DNA of 28,764 bases. It comes from Chitinophagaceae bacterium (lineage in GTDB: Bacteria > Bacteroidota > Bacteroidia > Chitinophagales > Chitinophagaceae). Shown one piece after another: positions 16,527 to 24,522 of this stretch. Location: NCBI GenBank assembly GCA_947472635.1, contig CANJDY010000006.1:1-28764 (forward strand), given 5' to 3'. Position 1 is the stretch's first letter; the number at the start of each line of letters is the position of its first letter. Under the pieces are notes generated by a model. It had not been told where the DNA came from, made no database searches, and worked only from the letters and a program-made list of their open reading frames with translations. The translations under genes and the position numbers were made by a program.

Positions 16527-18146
16527 CTATTTTACTTGTGTTTTAAAAAAATCAATCATCTTTTGATACATGTTCTTATATACCGAGGCGTATGCTTTTT
16601 CACTCACTACATTGATCGTTTCGAGTGGGTCTTTTTTATAATCATACAATTCACTACCTACCACTAATGCTGCATCAAAAGGCTGTGCACTGGTGAAATT
16701 ATTTTTCATCCAAATGGTAAACCGATATTGTTGGGTTCTAATGGAGTAGCCCATGGCAGTAGTAGCTACATACCCTAAGCGCCCAGTTTCACTTTTTAAA
16801 TTGCTTCTTGGAAATTGACTTACTGAAAAATCCTTTACCGAGCTGGCTGTTTTTTTCATTATCGGTACCAAACTTTTTCCTGCCAATTGATGAGGAATGG
16901 CAACGCCTGCTAAGTCACAAATAGTAGGAAAAATATCAATAAATTCAGTCATGGAACGAGTGGTAGTGGGCAATACTGCAGGTGCTGAAATAATTAATGG
17001 TGCATGCGTAGCCTGCTCAAAATTGGTATGCTTGCACCACAGATTATGATCACCCAAATGCCAGCCGTGATCTCCAAAGAGTACAATGATGGTATTTTTT
17101 GTTAAGCCCAAAGAATCCAACGTATGTAGTAAAACACCTACCTGGGCATCTGCATAGGAAACCGCTGCATAATAGCCATGAATCAATTCCCGCTGTTTAT
17201 CTACCGGTAGCGATAAGCCGAAACTTTTTTGATCGGTAAAAGCTAGTAAGGCAGGTATGTCTGAATACAATTTCAATTCACTTGCGTTGTGATAAGCCAT
17301 GTCAACCCCATTTTTAGATTGCTCTTGAAATTTTGCTAATGGCATGTCTGCTCTTTTGTATAAGTCCCAATATTTTTTGGGTGCTACAAAAGGCAAATGA
17401 GGTTTAGCAATGCCCACCGCAAAAAAGAAAGGCTGCGTTTTTTTACTCAACTGAATGAGGATATCTCTAGACTGAAGCATGTTGGCTCCATCGTTGTATG
17501 CATTGTCGGGCACATCGGCAGATTCAACGCTGGGTCTCACGTTGGCAATGGCATAGTCGGTGGCATCTTTGCCACTCAGCCCCTTGTCTGCAGCTTCTTG
17601 TAAATATTTTTTTACCAATGCTTTGGTTGCAGGTAACTGATAATGTGCGAGTACAGGCTCACCATTAGCAACCGGATAATAGGTAGGATCCGTTTTATAA
17701 TAGGGCACCGACCAGGAAGGCTTGTCAATATCTATGTCTACACAACGAGGGTCATATACTTTTCCAATACCTTGAGTAGAATAACCTTGGCTGATAAAAT
17801 ATTGTGGCAAAGAAAGGATATCCGGATTCACACTTCGCATCGTAGTATTTAGATCCCACACCTTTGTAACATCCGGCCGGAGCCCTGTCATCAGACTTGC
17901 ACGGGTAGGGCCGCATACCGCCTGCTGACAATAATTATTCATAAAGACCGTGCCCATTTTTGCCAGCCGGTCAATATTGGGAGTCTTAATAATTGGATCG
18001 CCATAACAGCCCAATATCGGTTTTAAATCATCCATCGCAATGAATAGCACATTGGGCTTTTTAGTAGGCTGGGCCAGCATAGTGAGGGCATTCAACAACA
18101 CCAATGCCACTAGCAAGCCTACTATTTTTATGCGATTTTTTATCAT
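16527..18146 (-). CDS. Exported S1 sulfatase, iduronate-2-sulfatase-like (S1_7-like), GKVYDP subtype
   Basis: The 539-residue enzyme follows the human iduronate-2-sulfatase plan: MDD at 38-40, QQAVCGPTRASLMTGLRPD with Cys78, GIGKVYDP (Lys129), AKPHLPF (His250), and GDHGWHLGDHNLWCKH (Asp359, His360, Lys372). The signal peptide ends MLAQ (about residue 26). Family members remove 2-O-sulfate from iduronate, or sulfates from other sugars such as those of ulvan, so iduronate is not certain. Two pocket positions differ from human IDS: Asp132 stands where IDS has the His of GKVFHP, and Ala247 replaces the first His of HKPH. It is closest to the gene at 19966-21609. It starts 21 bases after the next sulfatase gene ends. 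Confidence 0.9.
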   Translation of the reverse strand: MIKNRIKIVGLLVALVLLNALTMLAQPTKKPNVLFIAMDDLKPILGCYGDPIIKTPNIDRLAKMGTVFMNNYCQQAVCGPTRASLMTGLRPDVTKVWDLNTTMRSVNPDILSLPQYFISQGYSTQGIGKVYDPRCVDIDIDKPSWSVPYYKTDPTYYPVANGEPVLAHYQLPATKALVKKYLQEAADKGLSGKDATDYAIANVRPSVESADVPDNAYNDGANMLQSRDILIQLSKKTQPFFFAVGIAKPHLPFVAPKKYWDLYKRADMPLAKFQEQSKNGVDMAYHNASELKLYSDIPALLAFTDQKSFGLSLPVDKQRELIHGYYAAVSYADAQVGVLLHTLDSLGLTKNTIIVLFGDHGWHLGDHNLWCKHTNFEQATHAPLIISAPAVLPTTTRSMTEFIDIFPTICDLAGVAIPHQLAGKSLVPIMKKTASSVKDFSVSQFPRSNLKSETGRLGYVATTAMGYSIRTQQYRFTIWMKNNFTSAQPFDAALVVGSELYDYKKDPLETINVVSEKAYASVYKNMYQKMIDFFKTQVK

Positions 18147-18167
18147 GGCAATTATTTAAAAAATTGG

Positions 18168-19793
18168 TTACTTTTTTTCTTGTGAGGTGAAAAAACGAAG
18201 CATCTTTTGGTACATATCTGCATAAACCGTTGCATATTTTTTATCATTCACTACATTAACCGTTTCGTTTGGATCTTTTTTATAATCATACAATTCGCTA
18301 CCGGCCACCAATGCCTTGTTAAACGGCTCTGTGCTTCTAAAAAAATCTTTCATCCAAATGGTAAAGCGATATTGTTTGGTTCTGATAGAGTAGCCCATCA
18401 CCTTAGCGTCTGCGAAACCCAGTCGCTGCGTTTCGCTAGCGGTATCACTTCTTGGGTACTGACTAACAGAAAAATCTTTTACAGATGCCGCAGAATTTTT
18501 CATCAATGGAACCAAACTTTTTCCATCCAGATTTGTCGGAATTTTTACACCCGCCAAATCGCAAAGCGTTGGAAAAACATCTACAAATTCTGTAGCAGAA
18601 GCAGTGGTAGTATGCTTGATTCCCGGAGCAGCTATTAAAAGAGGTGCATGGGTAGCTTGTTCAAAATCAGTATGCTTGCACCATAAATTATGATCGCCTA
18701 AATGCCATCCATGGTCACCCCAAAGCACTATAATGGTACTGTTGGTTATCCCCAATGAATCCAATGTATTTAAAAGGATCCCCACCTGTGCATCGGTATA
18801 AGAAACAGAAGCATAATAGCCATGAATCAATTTTTTTTGTTGATCGATTGCTAAGGTTAATCCGCCATTTTTTTGATCACCTTCATTTGCCAGCGGCTCA
18901 ATATCTGTATACGCGGTCAACTCGCCAACATTATGATACGCCATCGCCACGCCGTTTTTGGATGGATGTTGGAAGGGGGCTATCGGCATATCAGCTCGAT
19001 TGTATAAATCCCAATATTTTTTTGGCGCTACAAAAGGGAGATGGGGTCGATGAAAACCTACTGCCATAAAAAATGGCTTTTTTTCCTTTGACATTTCAGC
19101 CATTTGGCGCTTTGCTATCAATGCATCGGCACCATCTTCATATGCATTATCCGGGGCATCGATACATTCACTAGATAGTTTAATAAATTTGGCAACATAG
19201 GCCCTTGACGCTGAATCCTTCAACCCCTTTGCCGCTGCTTCTTTCATGTATTTTTTTACCAACAGTTTGGTTTGGGGCGATTGATAACCCCCAACCAATA
19301 TCGGCTCTCCCCATCCCGCTGCAAAATCATGTTCGCCGGCTTTTAAATAAGGAATACTCCAGGAAGGCAGATCATTTTGCTTGTCAATAGAAGTTGGGTG
19401 ATAAATTTTTCCGATACCAGCAGTAGTATATCCCTGCCCAATAAAATACTGAGGAATGGTAACGATATCAGGATTGATGTCGCGCATCTGTGTTTTTAAA
19501 TCCCAAATTTGGGTATAATCCGGTCGCTTGCCCGTCATTATGCTTGCACGCGTTGGTCCGCATACTGCTTGCTGGCAATAATTACTCAGAAATACCGTTC
19601 CCATTTTTGCGAGCCGATCGATATTGGGCGTTTGAATCAATTTGTCGCCGTAGCAACCCAATACGGGCTTAAGGTCATCGACGGCAATGAATAATATATT
19701 GGGCTTGGCTTTTTGCTGTGCCAATGCCGGAAGGCCTGCTAATAAGCTGACAGCGGCCGCTAACAAACAAATGGATCGTTTAATTTTTTTCAT
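18168..19793 (-). CDS. Exported S1 sulfatase, iduronate-2-sulfatase-like (S1_7-like), GKIYHP subtype
   Basis: I start this 541-residue protein at ATG 19791-19793 (MKKIKRSICLLAAAVSLL), which gives a classic signal peptide ending ALAQ. The longer frame begins with TTG at 19835. The motifs are VDDLKP (38-43), QQAVCGPTRASIMTG with Cys78, GIGKIYHP with Lys129 and His132, FHRPHLPF near 248-254, and GDHGWHLGDHNLWCKH. Unlike the sulfatase after it, it keeps the His of the IDS GKVFHP motif, so its pocket is nearer to human IDS. It is preceded by the longest gap of the window (172 bases), so it could head its own transcript with the 16527-18146 gene and those downstream. Confidence 0.9.
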   Translation of the reverse strand: MKKIKRSICLLAAAVSLLAGLPALAQQKAKPNILFIAVDDLKPVLGCYGDKLIQTPNIDRLAKMGTVFLSNYCQQAVCGPTRASIMTGKRPDYTQIWDLKTQMRDINPDIVTIPQYFIGQGYTTAGIGKIYHPTSIDKQNDLPSWSIPYLKAGEHDFAAGWGEPILVGGYQSPQTKLLVKKYMKEAAAKGLKDSASRAYVAKFIKLSSECIDAPDNAYEDGADALIAKRQMAEMSKEKKPFFMAVGFHRPHLPFVAPKKYWDLYNRADMPIAPFQHPSKNGVAMAYHNVGELTAYTDIEPLANEGDQKNGGLTLAIDQQKKLIHGYYASVSYTDAQVGILLNTLDSLGITNSTIIVLWGDHGWHLGDHNLWCKHTDFEQATHAPLLIAAPGIKHTTTASATEFVDVFPTLCDLAGVKIPTNLDGKSLVPLMKNSAASVKDFSVSQYPRSDTASETQRLGFADAKVMGYSIRTKQYRFTIWMKDFFRSTEPFNKALVAGSELYDYKKDPNETVNVVNDKKYATVYADMYQKMLRFFTSQEKK

Positions 19794-19965
19794 TTTTCTC
19801 TTTGTCTGATTTTTACTTGCCAATAAATTGTCCAAAACTTTTTTTATTACTTATAAGACGATTTTTAATACGTCAAACTGTCGAATTGAATTGCATAAAA
19901 CTATTTTTCAAAAAGCAAAATGACCATTTCTTTCAATGCAAAGGCAGCAGAAAAAAAATCTTGGT
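19794..19965. other. Longest intergenic gap; no convincing promoter or terminator
   Basis: This 172-base A/T-rich stretch separates two sulfatase genes. Read on the minus strand it contains a TTTGACG box (19871-19877) and a TATAAG box (19850-19855), but the 15-base spacer is short and neither fits the Bacteroidota TAnnTTTG pattern. No strong hairpin followed by a T-run is visible. It may hold an internal promoter, but I cannot call one. Confidence 0.35.
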
Positions 19966-21609
19966 TTATTTTCCTTCCTGTGATTTGAAAAATGCAACCA
20001 TTTTCTGCAGCATTTCTTTCGACTCGGCTGAATAACTTTTTTCATTGACAACATTGATTGTCTCTTCCGGGTCTTTCTGGTAATCATACAATTCACTACC
20101 TACCACCAAACTGCTTTTAAATGGCTGCGAACTTCTAAAATTATCTCCCATCCAAATCGTATACCGGAAGCGACTCGTTCTGATAGAATAGCCCATGTAT
20201 TTGCTACTTGAAAATCCCATTTTTTTTGCTTCTTCCTTTGACCCTGCTCTAGGGTATTGGCTTACCGCAAAATCTTTTACAGTTGCCGATGAGCTTTTCA
20301 TTAAGGGCAATAATGATTTACCATCTAGTGAAGTTGGAATAGTAGATCCTGTCAATTCACATAAAGTAGGAAACACATCCACAGATTCTGTGGTAGCATT
20401 TGTTTTGGAGGGAGCTATTCCCGGGGCTGCAATGATTAGTGGCGCATGGGTGGCTTGTTCAAAATTGGTGTGCTTGCACCACAAATTATGATCACCCAGA
20501 TGCCAACCATGATCACCCCACAAAACAATGATGGTGTTTTTTGTCAAACCCAATGAGTCAAGCGTATTCAATAAAATGCCTACCAATGCATCGCTGTACG
20601 AAACGGCAGCATAATAGCCATGGATCAGTTCCTGCTGTTTGGCCAAAGGCAAGGTTAACCCATAATTTTTTTGATCAGTGAAAGAAATCAATGGGGCTAT
20701 GTCTGAATACTTTCTTATTTCACCAGCATCGGTATACGCAACAGGTACTGCATTTTTGGATGACTCTTGAAATTTTGCAACGGGCATGTCTGAACGCTTG
20801 TACAAATCCCAATATTTTTTTGGCGCTACAAAAGGTAAATGTGGTTTATGAATTCCCACCGCAAAAAAGAAGGGCTGGGTAGACTTGCTCAATTGAATCA
20901 AAATGTCTTTTGACCGGTATACATTGGCGCCATCTTCATAAGCATTGTCCGGTACATCTACCCCTTCGGTAGTGGGCTTTACTGATTCCTCTACATATAA
21001 TCTGGCCTCTTTTTTCTTCAGTCCTTTTTCAGTAGCTTCTTTTAAAAGATTATTCGCTTGCAACTTTGTTGCTGGAGATTGGTACTGCCCCAAAACAGGT
21101 TCGCCCGTTTGCTGACTAAAGTACCCCTTTGCTGATTTGTAATAAGGAACGCTCCAGGAAGGGACATCCAATTCCTCGTCAACATTTCTAGGGTCGTATA
21201 CTTTTCCAATTCCTTGCGTTGTGTAGCCTTGGCTGATAAGGTATTGTGGTAAACTCAGTATATCGGGATTTACATCACGCATAGGCGTTTTCAAATCCCA
21301 TACCTTGGTATAATCGGGCCGCCTGCCAGTCAGCATGCTTGCCCTGGTAGGACCGCAAACCGCTTGCTGACAATAGTTGCTCATAAATACCGTTCCCATT
21401 TTTGCCAAGCGGTCAATGTTGGGGGTCTTAATTATTTGGTTGCCATAGCAACCCAAAATTGGTTTCAAATCATCAATGGCAATAAATAAAACATTGGGTT
21501 TTGTTGGTGATTGGGCAAAAAGATTTGGTACAATAATAAGCATTGCTGCAACGCCAATAAATACTCTTTTTTTTATTTGTAAGATCCCGAATGATGAATA
21601 ATTTTTCAT
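19966..21609 (-). CDS. Exported S1 sulfatase, iduronate-2-sulfatase-like (S1_7-like), GKVYDP subtype
   Basis: This 547-residue paralogue has a 33-residue N-terminus with a hydrophobic core ending LFAQ. It shows IDDLKP (45-50), QQAVCGPTRASMLTGRRPD with Cys85, GIGKVYDP with Lys136 and Asp139, IHKPHLPF and GDHGWHLGDHNLWCKHTNFEQATHAP. It shares DILSLPQY, QPFFFAVG and GKVYDP with the gene at 16527-18146, which separates these two from the HP-type pair, but it retains the His-Lys-Pro-His segment. The reaction is presumably sulfate removal from a uronic acid or related sugar after formylglycine formation. It follows the large PL6 gene by 76 bases. Confidence 0.9.
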   Translation of the reverse strand: MKNYSSFGILQIKKRVFIGVAAMLIIVPNLFAQSPTKPNVLFIAIDDLKPILGCYGNQIIKTPNIDRLAKMGTVFMSNYCQQAVCGPTRASMLTGRRPDYTKVWDLKTPMRDVNPDILSLPQYLISQGYTTQGIGKVYDPRNVDEELDVPSWSVPYYKSAKGYFSQQTGEPVLGQYQSPATKLQANNLLKEATEKGLKKKEARLYVEESVKPTTEGVDVPDNAYEDGANVYRSKDILIQLSKSTQPFFFAVGIHKPHLPFVAPKKYWDLYKRSDMPVAKFQESSKNAVPVAYTDAGEIRKYSDIAPLISFTDQKNYGLTLPLAKQQELIHGYYAAVSYSDALVGILLNTLDSLGLTKNTIIVLWGDHGWHLGDHNLWCKHTNFEQATHAPLIIAAPGIAPSKTNATTESVDVFPTLCELTGSTIPTSLDGKSLLPLMKSSSATVKDFAVSQYPRAGSKEEAKKMGFSSSKYMGYSIRTSRFRYTIWMGDNFRSSQPFKSSLVVGSELYDYQKDPEETINVVNEKSYSAESKEMLQKMVAFFKSQEGK

Positions 21610-21685
21610 ATGTACATTTTGCCAGGTGATATAAAATAGTATACCCGGATGATGATGTTATTTATTTTGTTTAGATACTATCAAC

Positions 21686-24415
21686 TTATTTTAAAACCAC
21701 TATCGGAAACGTCTGGGTAAGATGATCCGTTTTCAAGCAGATAAAATAATTGCCGCTTGCCAAATTTGGCATGGTAATCGTACGATTATAATCTCCTACC
21801 CCCTGTTGCTCATTTACTAAAATATTTTTTATTATACGCCCGCTTAGGTCCAATAGGTCAATTTTTACAACCGAACTTTCCAATAAGCGATAATAGACAT
21901 GTGCTATTTTTGAAAGCGGATTGGGATACACATAAAACGAAATGTTGTTTTGAAGGCTGGCTGGTAATTTCACAGTAAGCACTTGTGGTACATCGGTTGC
22001 AGCATTGTAAGCTGCGTTACCGGATTGTGATGCAGTGATGATGGTGGTTCCTATTCCTACGATGGTAACGGTATTGTTAGTAATCTTTGCCACAGATGGA
22101 TTGGAACTTTGATAAACAACTGCTAATCCTGCAGTAGACGTTGCCGTGAGAGAAAAGGGTGCATCAGAAATTATTTTAGCAGGCAATGCTCCAAACACAA
22201 TGGTCTGACTAGCCTTCCCCACTACCAATGTTTGTGTAACATTGGCTGCGGAATTGTAAGATGCATTGCCTGTTTGTGAGGCAGTAATGATGGCACTGCC
22301 GATTCCTACGATGGTAAGGGTATTGTTTACAATCGTTGCAACAGCCGTATTAGAACTCTGGTAAGTCACTGTCAATCCAGCGGAAGAGCTAGCCGCAAGT
22401 GAAAAGGCTGGATCGATGATTGTCTTAGCCGCTATGGCTGCAAACGTAATGGTTTGATTGGCCTTTCCCACTGTTAGGGTTTGCGTAACATCTGCTGCTG
22501 CATTGTAAGATGCATTGCCTGGCTGTGATGCAGTAATGATGGTACTGCCGATTCCTACAATGGTAAGGGTATTGTTTACAATCGTTGCAACAGAAGTGTT
22601 GGAACTCTGGTAAGTCACTGTAAGACCAGCACTGGAAGTTGCAGCAAGTGAAAAACTTGCATCTGCTATTGACTTAGCCGCTAACACTGCAAACGTAATG
22701 GTTTGATTGGCCTTTCCCACTAGTAAGGTTTGCGTAACATTCGGCGCAGCAACATATTCATCGCTACCAGCCTGTGATGCAGTGATTACAGCAGTCCCAG
22801 CTCCTACTATAGTAACCATATTATTTACAATCGTAGCCACAGAGCTATTGGAACTCTGGTAAGTTATTGCCAGCCCAGAGGTTGCGGTAGCACTGGGTGT
22901 AAATGCTGCATCGGCAATCGACTTAGCTGGTATGGCTGCAAAACTAATTGTTTGAAGCTTGGGTCCATTCAAATACGAAGGCCCAACCTGTGTTACTAAT
23001 AATGGATGGTTGGTAATAGTTCCGGTGGTGTCCTCATCACATCCTACATCTTTTAAAGACTTGGTGACAGGCCTAGCTTGTCCGCTAATGTCAAATAATA
23101 AAGTAGGGTCGTCATCGATATTGGCAATATCTACAATCGCCGGATAGGCCGAACTCGCTGCGTTAATTGCAGGGCTCGATGCAGTAATTCCCTTATAGCC
23201 ATTCGCATTGGTGGTCAACAACGGGTCCACATTCGTCATGCCAGCTGTAATCGGTATACCCAAGGTTCCACTACCAATATTTCCCAACCAGGTAGTTCCC
23301 GAATTGGCATTTTTGAAAATAGACCCCGAAGTTTTTTTAAAAATATTATTAGCCCAAGTATTGTTGGTAGCACCTGCACCACCCAAATCGATAGAGCCGC
23401 AATTATAAAAAGTATTGTGAATAAAATTGACGTTGACTAAATTACTGGTTCTAGGTGCATCAACGGTAGGTGGGACAAGTGGAGTCACATATACATAGGT
23501 AACCGCATCTGCACTGCTGCCAATGCCTGAATTTTCAAAGTAATTGTTATAGCAATAAATATTGCTGGCTTCCTTTACCCTGATACCTCCCGCATTGATA
23601 AAGAAATTGCTATAGGCTGCATTGTCATCGCCATTTCTAAAACATAGCATCCCATTTTGCTGATTGGTGAACGTGCAAAAACGGATGACATTCTCCCTGC
23701 TTTTTACTGAAATAGTTTCACTGTCGCCCAAACCGGTATTGTTGAAATAACAATGCTCCACAATGGTACGCGATGCATTGAGTGCTTCTGCTCCCAAACC
23801 GATGCGGATGGGTTCATTTCCATAGTCGGCGCCCAAACCATAATAATTTTGAAAAGAGCAGTATCGAATGATATGATACCCCGGAACAGTAGCTGAGGTG
23901 GAGATCTGGATGGTGCAACCGACCTCCGCGGCAGCGGGTTTTTTTTCAATATTGCAATAGGATATTTCGTTGTACTGGGTGCCTGCTTTTACCTCAATGT
24001 ATTTTTTGGCACTATACCCACTAAAATTTAATTGTGTCAATACATTGTGACTGCCATACACTTCTATCAGGTAAGCAGTACCGATATCCCCCTGAGTAAA
24101 TTGAAAGCCGCTAAATACAATATAATTTCCCGTTATATTAATATCATTGGTGCCATTGAGGTACACGCCGCCGGGAGTTTCTGCCAGCACCGTAATATTG
24201 CTTTTGCTGATATTTAAAACATTGCTTAGGTAGGTGCCATTTGCTAGCACAATACTATCCCCTGCCTGGGCACTATTAATAGAAGCCTGCAAAGCAGCTA
24301 CTGTATTAACTTTGATGGTACCTGCAAACACAGTTATGCCTGATAGCAAATTCATCAAGCATGAAATTCCCAAGAGCAACGCTGCCAAAAAAAATTTTCT
24401 TATCAATGATTTCAT
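21686..24415 (-). CDS. Large secreted PL6 lyase with four Ig-like repeats and a T9SS sorting domain
   Basis: Starting at ATG 24413-24415 (the longer frame opens with TTG at 24487), the protein has 909 residues. A signal peptide (residues 1-31, VFAG) precedes a PL6 parallel beta-helix up to about residue 450. Its catalytic pair is Lys238 (SVKSREN) and Arg260 (CFRNGDD), with GNEPIRIGLG upstream. Next come four 83-residue bacterial Ig-like repeats beginning QTI-F and containing TYQSSN, VATIVNN and IITASQ-GN--YNAA. A C-terminal sorting domain follows (YVYPNP, IDLLDLSGRI, LASGNYFICL). It would be exported by the type IX system and held on the cell surface, making it the best candidate for the first cut of the polymer. 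The beta-helix is clearly divergent from the two compact PL6 copies. Confidence 0.9.
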   Translation of the reverse strand: MKSLIRKFFLAALLLGISCLMNLLSGITVFAGTIKVNTVAALQASINSAQAGDSIVLANGTYLSNVLNISKSNITVLAETPGGVYLNGTNDINITGNYIVFSGFQFTQGDIGTAYLIEVYGSHNVLTQLNFSGYSAKKYIEVKAGTQYNEISYCNIEKKPAAAEVGCTIQISTSATVPGYHIIRYCSFQNYYGLGADYGNEPIRIGLGAEALNASRTIVEHCYFNNTGLGDSETISVKSRENVIRFCTFTNQQNGMLCFRNGDDNAAYSNFFINAGGIRVKEASNIYCYNNYFENSGIGSSADAVTYVYVTPLVPPTVDAPRTSNLVNVNFIHNTFYNCGSIDLGGAGATNNTWANNIFKKTSGSIFKNANSGTTWLGNIGSGTLGIPITAGMTNVDPLLTTNANGYKGITASSPAINAASSAYPAIVDIANIDDDPTLLFDISGQARPVTKSLKDVGCDEDTTGTITNHPLLVTQVGPSYLNGPKLQTISFAAIPAKSIADAAFTPSATATSGLAITYQSSNSSVATIVNNMVTIVGAGTAVITASQAGSDEYVAAPNVTQTLLVGKANQTITFAVLAAKSIADASFSLAATSSAGLTVTYQSSNTSVATIVNNTLTIVGIGSTIITASQPGNASYNAAADVTQTLTVGKANQTITFAAIAAKTIIDPAFSLAASSSAGLTVTYQSSNTAVATIVNNTLTIVGIGSAIITASQTGNASYNSAANVTQTLVVGKASQTIVFGALPAKIISDAPFSLTATSTAGLAVVYQSSNPSVAKITNNTVTIVGIGTTIITASQSGNAAYNAATDVPQVLTVKLPASLQNNISFYVYPNPLSKIAHVYYRLLESSVVKIDLLDLSGRIIKNILVNEQQGVGDYNRTITMPNLASGNYFICLKTDHLTQTFPIVVLK
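21968..22954 (-). repeat. Four tandem 249-base repeats encoding Ig-like domains
   Basis: Units lie at 22706-22954, 22457-22705, 22208-22456 and 21968-22207 (the last 240 bases), each in frame. Units two and three share long identical DNA stretches, for example around 22440-22473 and 22690-22722, which suggests recent unit duplication. The partial gene at the right window edge encodes the end of a similar unit. Confidence 0.85.
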
Positions 24416-24459
24416 CTTTACTTCATTAAATTTACTATAGCCTGAAACTTGTATACGAA

Positions 24460-24492
24460 CAACATTACAGGATGGTTTCGATGGCAAACAAA
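24460..24492 (-). promoter_or_regulatory. Candidate Bacteroidota-type promoter for the large PL6 gene
   Basis: On the minus strand, overlapping TTTG boxes (complement of CAAA at 24489-24492 and 24485-24488) precede TAATGTTG (complement of 24460-24467) by 21 or 17 bases. This is one mismatch from the Bacteroidota TAnnTTTG element. It lies in the 107-base gap ahead of ATG 24415. It is based on pattern only. Confidence 0.25.
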
Positions 24493-24522
24493 CGAATTGC
24501 AGTTCACCAATAAAAATAGGGA

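Noticed and set aside
18207..18638. Plus-strand 143-codon open frame
   Set aside because: It is antisense to a well-conserved IDS-like sulfatase and has a random-looking composition.
19794..19965. Small RNA or rho-independent terminator in the longest gap
   Set aside because: Only a short A/T palindrome is visible and there is no stable G/C stem with a T-run; nothing beyond an A/T-rich spacer is supported.
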